A stretch of DNA of 35,664 nt from Clostridiales bacterium. GTDB taxonomy: Bacteria > Bacillota > Clostridia > Oscillospirales > Acutalibacteraceae. Below the pieces are notes generated by a model. It was not told the origin of the DNA, did not search any database, and saw nothing but the letters and a program-made list of their open reading frames with translations. The translations under genes were made by a program, and so were the position numbers. The stretch lies in the NCBI GenBank assembly GCA_012522615.1, contig JAAYKB010000003.1, forward strand, positions 1 to 35,664. The letters run 5' to 3'. Below are positions 24,117 through 30,424 of this stretch, piece by piece. The number at the start of each line of letters is the position of its first letter. The stretch's first letter is position 1.

Positions 24117-24899
24117 ATGGAGAAAAAGCTGTCCGTTCTGTTGGTTGAAGACGACGAAAAGGAATGCAATCTAATTGCTCAGTATATCGACGAGCTTGAC
24201 GACGTTAGCCTGGTTGGCACAACCGACAATTCAGAACAGGGAATCGAATATGTTAAGGATTTTCTGCCCGAAGCTATTATTCTCGACTTGGAGCTTCATC
24301 AGGGCGGGGGAGACGGCTTGACATTTTTAAAGGAGCTAAGATACCTCAATTTGCGTGTCAAGCCTTATGTATTGGTGACTACCAACAATTCCAGCATGGT
24401 TACATATCAATGTGCGCGCCGGCTGGGGGCCGACTTCATCATGGCAAAGCAGCAGGCCGACTATTCGGCAAAGAATGTGGTTGAATTTCTCCGGATGATG
24501 AAAGAAACCATACAAGCAAAGGCAGCCCGGGAATCCCCTCACGGCACGACGGAATCGCCCGAGCAAAAGACCAAACGAATCATCCGCAGGATTTCCTTGG
24601 AACTTGACCATGTCGGAATCAGTCCCAAGGCCGTCGGTTATCAATACCTGATTGACGCCATACAACTGGTTATCAAAAAGCCCTCTACAAACCTCTGCTC
24701 AATCATCGGGGCAAAATACGGAAAAACCGATTCCAGCGTTGAGCGCGCCATGCAGAACGCCATAAACAGAGCCTGGCACACCGCCGACATAAACGATTTG
24801 CTGCAATACTACACGGCAAGGGTCAACTCCGAAAAAGGGGTGCCCACAATAACCGAATTTATTTTTTACTATGCCAACAAGATTAAAAATGAATATTAA
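24117..24899 (+). CDS. Response regulator with Spo0A-type DNA-binding domain
   Basis: This 260-residue protein has an N-terminal receiver domain (about 5-125). Its acidic pair is in LLVEDDEKE (Asp12/13), the phosphorylation site is Asp57 in AIILDLEL, the threonine in VTTN (Thr88/89) and the lysine in IMAKQQ (Lys111). The C-terminal part (150-260) matches the Spo0A effector domain: GYQYLIDAIQLV, SSVERAMQNAINRAW and PTITEFIFYYANKI. Against Spo0A's VERAIRHAI, the Glu-Arg pair is kept, but the next Arg-His is Gln-Asn, which may change the DNA target. It is shorter and more diverged than true Spo0A, so it is a paralogue and probably not the master sporulation regulator. GAGGGGA precedes ATG 24117. 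The track's hydrophobic N-terminal extension is an artefact. A GHKL kinase follows. Confidence 0.88.
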   Translation: MEKKLSVLLVEDDEKECNLIAQYIDELDDVSLVGTTDNSEQGIEYVKDFLPEAIILDLELHQGGGDGLTFLKELRYLNLRVKPYVLVTTNNSSMVTYQCARRLGADFIMAKQQADYSAKNVVEFLRMMKETIQAKAARESPHGTTESPEQKTKRIIRRISLELDHVGISPKAVGYQYLIDAIQLVIKKPSTNLCSIIGAKYGKTDSSVERAMQNAINRAWHTADINDLLQYYTARVNSEKGVPTITEFIFYYANKIKNEY

Positions 24900-24942
24900 A
24901 AAATCGAGAGCCGCACAAAATGTGCGGCCCCTTCTCGATTCG
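24898..24942 (-). terminator. Terminator of the antisense 14-codon gene
   Basis: On the minus strand AATCGAGA and GCCGCACA form an 8+8-bp stem with a 4-nt bulge and a TTT loop, ending in six T residues. It starts 8 nt after the small gene's stop. On the plus strand the hairpin lacks a T tract, so its orientation fits the minus-strand gene. It overlaps the stop codon of the response regulator. Confidence 0.82.
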
Positions 24943-24948
24943 TCTAAT

Positions 24949-24993
24949 TTATATTACCAGTAGTCCACGAAGCCATACCCAAAACTTCCACAT
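24949..24993 (-). CDS. 14-residue Trp-rich peptide gene, candidate signal peptide
   Basis: This gene is too short for the ORF track. It encodes MWKFWVWLRGLLVI: three Trp, one Phe, two basic residues and a hydrophobic tail, without Cys. Support is positional and strong: a perfect AAAAGGAGG ribosome site (25001-25009) spaced 7 nt from the ATG, a stop, and 8 nt later a terminator with six T residues. It lies antisense in the gap between the Spo0A-like regulator and the GHKL kinase. It could be an extracellular or membrane signal sensed by that kinase, resembling short hydrophobic Trp-containing pheromones of streptococci in composition only. Other options are a membrane-active toxin or a leader peptide. 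No processing or export gene lies nearby. Confidence 0.65.
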   Translation of the reverse strand: MWKFWVWLRGLLVI

Positions 24994-25019
24994 AACTAAG
25001 CCTCCTTTTATGTATTTTA

Positions 25020-25048
25020 TTGATATAAGTTTACCCCATTTATTATAT
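25020..25048 (+). promoter_or_regulatory. Promoter of the GHKL histidine kinase
   Basis: TTGATA and TTATAT are spaced by 17 nt (or TATATA by 18). The start codon is about 70 nt downstream. It overlaps the region that must hold the opposing promoter of the peptide gene. Confidence 0.5.
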
Positions 25049-25068
25049 ATTTTGTATTAGTTGACGAT
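25042..25068 (-). promoter_or_regulatory. Candidate activator-dependent promoter of the peptide gene with 0A-like box
   Basis: On the minus strand TATAAT (25042-25047) has no good -35. At the -35 position lies TGACGAT (25062-25068, plus strand), which matches the 0A-box consensus TGNCGAA at six of seven bases. Spo0A activates sigma-A promoters from boxes overlapping the -35. AGACGAA and AGACGAG occur at about 24940 and 25097-25103. Confidence 0.4.
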
Positions 25069-25120
25069 ATGTGGTTGATGTAGATTTTTGTTGCATCTCG
25101 TCTAAAAAGGAAGGTTTTAA

Positions 25121-26587
25121 ATGATAGAGTTACTTATAAGACATTTTGCTATCATTCTTTCTAGCCTGTATACCTATGCAAGGCTTCTAAATCTGAAAAG
25201 AAGCCCCCGTCAAATTCTGATTTCATCTTTGTTTTCATTATGTTTGTCAGTAGCAACCTGTCTGATAAAGCTACATTTCTCATATATTAGTTTTCTTTCT
25301 ATGATTGTTTTTACTTTTGTTTTCACAACATGGAAAACAAAAACAAGGATAGAACTATCTGTGACAACCACTGTTCTATCCTTCGCAATCTGCTATGTAA
25401 TCTATTTTTTTTCGTCGGTACTCACATCAGGTGTTTTTTGGCTTTTTGATGTGGAATTGTCTGTTTCTCTGATTTATCTAACGGCGTGCTCATCCCTGCT
25501 GCTGCTTTTGATGATACGGCTGCCCTTTTTATCAAGGCGGCTGAAAAACGGCATGCCCTTTCTTATAAAAAAGGGGGGCGGCAATGCCGGCGTTATTATC
25601 AGCGTCATACTTTTGTGTTGTGGTATCTTGCTAAGTAACAATAAAGATATGCGACTGATCTATGTAGTTCCGTTATTTATGATAATATTCGGCGCCGTGT
25701 TCATGCTAATCTGGTGGCGGAGCAGGTTGACCAGAGAATATATAGAAACCCTGCGGAGCAACGAGATTAAAGACCTGCGGGAAATGCTTCTTAAAAAGGA
25801 GGACCAGATAGACTGCCTTGAACAGAATAACCAAGCCTTGGCGAAAATCATACATAGGGATAACAAGCTGATTCCCGCCATGGAGCTTGCCGTCAGGGAT
25901 TTTCTCAAGTCTGCCGAACAGATGGAGCAGACGGAATTGAAGCGGCACGGTCAGGAGCTTCTCCGGCAGCTCAAAGAATTGTCGGGCGAGCGTTCGGGTA
26001 TTATTGAGGAATACCAGTTCCAATGCAAAACTCTGCCGAAAACCAAGGTGTGTTCCGTAGACACGCTGATTTCATATATGTTCAATAAGTCCAAGGAATA
26101 TCGGGTAAAATTTGATCTGGCAATCCTCGGGAGCATAAAATACATGGTCGAAAAGGTTATCCCCGAATCGGATTTAAATACGGTGTTGGCGGATTTATGC
26201 GAAAACGCCATTCTGGCGGCCAAAGACAGTGAGAGAAAGAGCGTTTTGCTGGTTATCGGTATTTCCGACGGCTGTTATTCAATCGACGTGTTTGACAGCG
26301 GCCTGCCTTTTGAGATTGACACCCTCGCTAATCTGGGGCTCAAAAAAATTACCACCCGCGCCGAATCGGGTGGAAGCGGTATCGGGCTTGCAACGACTTT
26401 TGAGATAAAAGAGGCTCATAACGCCAGCTTTATTATTGAGGAGTATAATAACGACGGGCAGCTTTTCACCAAAAAGGTGTCGCTTAAATTTGATAATCTG
26501 AACCAATATCTTGTGATAACAAAAAGGGATGACGCTGTAAAAGCATCATCCCAAAGAGCCGATTTAACAGTAAGAAAACCGGATTAG
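25121..26587 (+). CDS. AgrC-like sensor histidine kinase (GHKL family)
   Basis: This 488-residue kinase has about seven N-terminal membrane helices (roughly 4-22, 33-50, 52-70, 82-108, 113-131, 155-172 and 178-198) with almost no extracellular domain, the layout of peptide-sensing AgrC-type kinases. A coiled coil (205-245) leads to the likely phospho-acceptor His245 in IIHRDNKLIPAM, an unusual variant of this motif. The ATPase domain has ADLCENAILAA (N box), DVFDSGLPFE (G1) and SGGSGIGLATT (G2). AAAAGGAAGG lies 6 nt before ATG 25121. The Spo0A-like regulator immediately upstream is its natural partner. The antisense 14-residue peptide is a candidate ligand. Confidence 0.87.
   Translation: MIELLIRHFAIILSSLYTYARLLNLKRSPRQILISSLFSLCLSVATCLIKLHFSYISFLSMIVFTFVFTTWKTKTRIELSVTTTVLSFAICYVIYFFSSVLTSGVFWLFDVELSVSLIYLTACSSLLLLLMIRLPFLSRRLKNGMPFLIKKGGGNAGVIISVILLCCGILLSNNKDMRLIYVVPLFMIIFGAVFMLIWWRSRLTREYIETLRSNEIKDLREMLLKKEDQIDCLEQNNQALAKIIHRDNKLIPAMELAVRDFLKSAEQMEQTELKRHGQELLRQLKELSGERSGIIEEYQFQCKTLPKTKVCSVDTLISYMFNKSKEYRVKFDLAILGSIKYMVEKVIPESDLNTVLADLCENAILAAKDSERKSVLLVIGISDGCYSIDVFDSGLPFEIDTLANLGLKKITTRAESGGSGIGLATTFEIKEAHNASFIIEEYNNDGQLFTKKVSLKFDNLNQYLVITKRDDAVKASSQRADLTVRKPD
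26521..26552 (-). terminator. Terminator of hppA inside the 3' end of the kinase gene
   Basis: On the minus strand GGGATGATGCT pairs with AGCGTCATCCC (one G-U pair) around TTTAC and is followed by TTTTT. It lies about 50 nt after the hppA stop, antisense to the last codons of the convergent kinase. Confidence 0.8.
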
Positions 26588-26603
26588 AACCTGTAAAATT
26601 GTT

Positions 26604-28682
26604 TTAACCGAAAATAGAGAGGGTCAAGAACAGGGTCGACATCAGCGAGGATACAAGGGATACCACGGTTATCTGGGTGTTGATGGACGGCCCTGCAGTA
26701 TCCTTGAACGGGTCGCCTACCGTGTCGCCCACAACCGCGGCTTTGTGCGATTCCGAACCCTTTCCTCCGTTGGCTCCCGATTCAATATACTTTTTAGAGT
26801 TGTCCCACAAGCCGCCCGAATTTGACATAAACAGTGCCAGCAGAAGTCCGCTTACAATATTTCCCGTCAAAAATCCGCCGATTGCCTGCACTCCGCCGAT
26901 AAAGCCTACACAGATGGTTGCGATTATTGCGGTAAGCCCCGCGGGAATCAGCTCGCGCAGTGCCCCGTGCGTCGCTATTTCAATACATTTGTCATAATCG
27001 GGCTGGGCTTCGGGTTCGCCCTCTTTCAGCCCCACAATTTCTTTGAATTGCCGGTGGATTTCGGATACCATACGCTGGGCGTTCCTGTCAACACCGAGCA
27101 TCAGCATTGCTGAAAATACGGCGGGTATTGCGGCGCCGACCAGCATGCCGAAAAACACGACAGGGTTCATAATATCAAAGCCTGTAATAAGACCCAGCCC
27201 GTGCTCCAATGCGGCTTGGTTAACCTCGCTGATAAAAGCGCCGAGCAGAGCGATAACTGTCAGACCGGCCGCCCCGATTGCAAAGCCTTTTGTTATGGCT
27301 TTTACGGTGTTTCCGGCGCTGTCAAGCGAATCGGTAATCTCCAACACTTCATCCCCGAGATCACCCATTTCCGCAAGACCGCGGGCATTATCGACTATCG
27401 GACCGTATGCGTCGTTTGAAATAATCATACCCACAATGGAGAGCATTCCGACCGCCGCCATTGCGATGCCGAACATGGGATATTCCCCTCCGAGCGGCTC
27501 GCATATTTTGTATGCCCCGAGGGCAGAGACTCCGATACCAATCATTGCTGGCAGAGTGCTCAAAAAGCCGTAAGATATGCCGGACAGGATTGTAAATGCC
27601 GGACCCGATTCCGACGCCTTGGCAACCCTGCGAACCGGATTTTTTCTGTCGTCGGTGAAATAGTCGGTCGTGATTCCTATGATAACACCGACCACAAGTC
27701 CAAGTATACTGGCGCCCCATATCCTCCACTCAAAGCCGAAAGCCCATGTCGCGAGGGCGGTGAGGACACCGAATATCGCTGTTGTAACATAAGTGCTGCT
27801 GTTAAGCGCAAAGGTCGGATTTCCGTTTTTGCCGATACGCGCCGTGGCAACCCCGATAATCGAGGCAAGCAGACCGATGGCGGCATAACAGAACACCATA
27901 TTGATATTTATTTGTTTGCCGAGACTGGCGGCAATCACAAGGGCGGCCGACATCGACGCAACGTTGGAATCGAACAAATCCGCCCCCATTCCGGCCACGT
28001 CGCCCACGTTATCACCGACATTATCGGCGATAACCGCGGGATTGCGCGGGTCGTCTTCGGGAATGCCGAGTTCAACCTTGCCGCAGAGGTCGGCGCTTAT
28101 ATCGGCGGTTTTGGTAAAAATGCCGCCGCCCGCCTTTGCAAACAGGGCAAGCGAGCTTGCGCCAAAGCTGAATCCGAGAAGGGCGGTCATGTTGTCTGTA
28201 ATCAGGTAAACAAGTGTTACACCGAGCAGGCTGGCGCCCACAACCGCCATTCCCATGACCGCGCCGCCGCGGAACCCTGACATGAAAGCGGGGCGGATAC
28301 CCTTTTTCGCCGACTCTGCCGTTCTCATATTTGCAATCGTGGCTACCTGAATGCCGATTTTACCGGCTATTGACGAAAACACCGCGCCGGTGATGTACGC
28401 GATTGCCATGGTGAGGTTTTGGATAAAATCGTTTTTCCATATCGGACTCGGGAGAAACAGGAATATCAAAAGGGAGGCGACGCCGACAAACTTGGCGAGA
28501 ACCATATATTCCTTTGCAAGGAAGGTGTTCGCTCCTCTTCGTATCAAACCGCCGACATGTATAATACGCTCGTTTGACACCGGCTGCTTCTTGACCCATC
28601 CGTACAGCCATGCCGCAAAGGCAAATGACAGTAAAGCGATTAGGATTGACACCGCGGGAAAAAATGCTTGGCTGAATGGCAT
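26604..28682 (-). CDS. hppA: Membrane-bound proton-pumping pyrophosphatase, K+-independent type
   Basis: This integral membrane enzyme couples pyrophosphate hydrolysis to ion export, saving energy in anaerobes. The 692-residue protein has about 16 helices. Pyrophosphate/Mg-binding motifs are present: KTADISADLCGKVE, DNVGDNVGDVAGMGADLF and, near the end, GDTVGDPFKDTAGPS. The diagnostic stretch is AGNTVKAITKGFAIG. Lysine where K+-dependent enzymes have alanine, and threonine in the next key position, mark the K+-independent class, which pumps protons in characterised members. GGAGGAG lies 7-8 nt before the ATG. It is a single gene, convergent with the kinase (16-bp gap) and divergent from the GntR operon. 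Confidence 0.95.
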   Translation of the reverse strand: MPFSQAFFPAVSILIALLSFAFAAWLYGWVKKQPVSNERIIHVGGLIRRGANTFLAKEYMVLAKFVGVASLLIFLFLPSPIWKNDFIQNLTMAIAYITGAVFSSIAGKIGIQVATIANMRTAESAKKGIRPAFMSGFRGGAVMGMAVVGASLLGVTLVYLITDNMTALLGFSFGASSLALFAKAGGGIFTKTADISADLCGKVELGIPEDDPRNPAVIADNVGDNVGDVAGMGADLFDSNVASMSAALVIAASLGKQININMVFCYAAIGLLASIIGVATARIGKNGNPTFALNSSTYVTTAIFGVLTALATWAFGFEWRIWGASILGLVVGVIIGITTDYFTDDRKNPVRRVAKASESGPAFTILSGISYGFLSTLPAMIGIGVSALGAYKICEPLGGEYPMFGIAMAAVGMLSIVGMIISNDAYGPIVDNARGLAEMGDLGDEVLEITDSLDSAGNTVKAITKGFAIGAAGLTVIALLGAFISEVNQAALEHGLGLITGFDIMNPVVFFGMLVGAAIPAVFSAMLMLGVDRNAQRMVSEIHRQFKEIVGLKEGEPEAQPDYDKCIEIATHGALRELIPAGLTAIIATICVGFIGGVQAIGGFLTGNIVSGLLLALFMSNSGGLWDNSKKYIESGANGGKGSESHKAAVVGDTVGDPFKDTAGPSINTQITVVSLVSSLMSTLFLTLSIFG

Positions 28683-28834
28683 ATTTTACTCCTCCATTGT
28701 TGTCATTATATACTGGCATTCGGTTAAATTTTTCCATACCCCTTCAATTATATAGTCGGATAATATTAATAAAATGTGAATTAGTACAAATTTTAGTACT
28801 ATTATTCTATATTACTGCAACATCATATTATATG

Positions 28835-28925
28835 TCGTTAAGGCGTTTCGGGGAACCGAATCCTACCCGCTGACAGCCGCAAAGCCCCTGCCGCGGCGGT
28901 AAATCACGAAATTCCCCTGTACCGA
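28835..28925. other. GC-rich block in the hppA/gntR intergenic region
   Basis: The 384-nt gap between hppA and gntR is AT-rich except for this block, which contains small stems: TTCGG/CCGAA (about 28848-28861) and GCCGC/GCGGC (about 28877-28898). If hppA is transcribed from upstream of it (TATAAT near 28958-28963 on the minus strand), the block would lie in the hppA leader. I do not recognise a riboswitch class. Confidence 0.35.
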
Positions 28926-28979
28926 TTTTCCGATATTATTCCCTGATTTTATAGTTTTAGAAAAAATTATAGAAATGCA

Positions 28980-29008
28980 TTGACATTTATTAACGACAGA
29001 GCTATACT
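28980..29008 (+). promoter_or_regulatory. Promoter of the gntR-ABC operon
   Basis: TTGACA and TATACT are spaced by 17 nt. The -10 lies inside the operator palindrome. Confidence 0.85.
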
Positions 29009-29042
29009 AACTGTATTATATCAAATAGTACGGTTAGTATAG
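29002..29042. promoter_or_regulatory. Operator palindrome for the GntR regulator
   Basis: CTATACTAACTGTA (29002-29015) and TACGGTTAGTATAG (29029-29042) are 14-nt inverted arms with one mismatch and a 13-nt spacer. The left arm covers the -10 hexamer, so binding should block transcription. Confidence 0.75.
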
Positions 29043-29066
29043 TAAAACTAGGAAAGGGGAGCGGTT

Positions 29067-29480
29067 ATGTTTTCAATTGACATCATGTCGCGGCAGCCGA
29101 TATACGAGCAGATAATCGAGCAGCTCGAACGGTATATCCTCTCAGACCTGCTTAAGCCGGGCGACCAGCTGCCGTCCGTCAGGGAAATGTCGGTACGGCT
29201 TTCAATCAACCCCAACACCATACAAAAGGCTTATTCCGAGCTCGACCACCGCGGAATCCTCTGCTCGGTACCCGGGAGAGGATGCTTTATATCGGAAAAC
29301 GCCGTCCCCATTTTAAGCGAGATGCGGAGAAAGGATATCGAAAAACTGGAGGACTTGGTTTACAATTTGGCGCTGGCCGGTGTCGAAAAGGAAAAGACGA
29401 TTAGCATTGTAGAAAAAGCTTACGAAAACATTCGCGGGCAAAGTACAAACGGGAAGGATGGTAACCATGATAAAGGCTGA
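29067..29480 (+). CDS. GntR family regulator, YtrA subfamily
   Basis: This 137-residue protein has an N-terminal winged helix (about 5-75): QPIYEQIIEQLERYILSDLLKPGDQLPSVREMSVRLSINPNTIQKAYSEL, followed by the wing GRGCFI. A short C-terminal helical dimerisation tail, without a ligand domain, marks the YtrA group. YtrA-type regulators usually repress their own ABC-transporter operon and respond to cell-wall stress. A palindrome overlaps the promoter here. Its end overlaps the ATPase gene by 14 nt, showing tight coupling. Confidence 0.93.
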   Translation: MFSIDIMSRQPIYEQIIEQLERYILSDLLKPGDQLPSVREMSVRLSINPNTIQKAYSELDHRGILCSVPGRGCFISENAVPILSEMRRKDIEKLEDLVYNLALAGVEKEKTISIVEKAYENIRGQSTNGKDGNHDKG

Positions 29481-30387
29481 AAAGCTTACCAAACGGTTTG
29501 ATGATATCACGGCGCTTGACGGCATCACCTGTACCATACCCAAAGGCTGTGTTTACGGTATGGTTGGCTCGAATGGGGCGGGAAAGTCGACATTCCTGCG
29601 TCTGGCTGCCGGGGTATACAAGCCCGACGGAGGTCTTGTCACGGTTGACGGTATGCCGATTTACGAAAACCCCGAACATAAGGCGCGGATCGCCTATATT
29701 GCGGATGAAACATATTTCCTGCCGGGCGCCAACCTTAAAAAAATGGCGGGTTTTTACGCCGCCGGCTATCCTTCGTTTTGTATGAAGCGTTTTACCGTCC
29801 TGACCGACCGGTTCGGGCTGGACATAAAAAAGCCGCTCGGAAGCTTTTCAAAGGGGATGAGAAGGCAGGCCGCCGTAATACTAGCTCTTTCCCGCCGCGC
29901 GGATTATTACCTGTTTGATGAAACCTTTGACGGGCTTGACCCGATTGTTCGAAAGCTGGTAAGAAGCCTTATCTGCGACGAGGTGATTGAAAATAATTCG
30001 ACCGTTGTGGTTACCTCCCACTCACTTCGCGAGCTCGAGGATACCTGCGACCAGCTTGCCCTGCTTCACCGCGGAGGGGTTGTCCTCGAAAGCGATGTCG
30101 GCAACCTCAAGACCTCGCTGTTTAAAATACAGGTAGCATTCCCGCAGGAGTATGACCATTCGTTATTCGACGGGCTTGAGCTTGTCCACTTTACCAAACG
30201 CGGCTCTGTCTCCAACCTTATCGTACGCGGCGACCGGAAGGAAACGGTTGAACGGCTGCGGGTCTTGCAGCCGACCGTGCTTGACGCCTTGCCGCTGACA
30301 TTAGAGGAAGTGTTTACCTACGAAATGGAAGCCCTGGGTTATGCGTTTTCCGAAACAGGGATTCAGGGCACAGAGCAAGCCATCTAA
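29467..30387 (+). CDS. ABC transporter ATP-binding protein (YtrB-like)
   Basis: This 306-residue ATPase has Walker A in VGSNGAGKSTFLRL, a degenerate signature SFSKGMRRQAAVILAL in place of LSGGQ, Walker B in YYLFDETFDGLDP and the switch histidine in VTSHSLRELED. The degenerate signature is common in GntR-linked ABC systems. I place the start at ATG 29467, 10 nt after GGGAAGG; the track's ATG 29458 is too close to that site. It works with the large permease that follows 37 nt downstream. Confidence 0.9.
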   Translation: MIKAEKLTKRFDDITALDGITCTIPKGCVYGMVGSNGAGKSTFLRLAAGVYKPDGGLVTVDGMPIYENPEHKARIAYIADETYFLPGANLKKMAGFYAAGYPSFCMKRFTVLTDRFGLDIKKPLGSFSKGMRRQAAVILALSRRADYYLFDETFDGLDPIVRKLVRSLICDEVIENNSTVVVTSHSLRELEDTCDQLALLHRGGVVLESDVGNLKTSLFKIQVAFPQEYDHSLFDGLELVHFTKRGSVSNLIVRGDRKETVERLRVLQPTVLDALPLTLEEVFTYEMEALGYAFSETGIQGTEQAI

Positions 30388-30424
30388 AATTATACTATGA
30401 TGGGTGAAAGGGTGACATTTTATA

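Noticed and set aside
24949-24993. AgrD-type cyclic peptide precursor
   Set aside because: The peptide has no Cys or Ser thiolactone/lactone site, no acidic recognition tail, and no AgrB homologue is present.
28835-28925. c-di-AMP (ydaO) or fluoride riboswitch in the hppA/gntR gap
   Set aside because: A few short similarities only; conserved core segments are missing, and on the plus strand the next promoter lies downstream of it.
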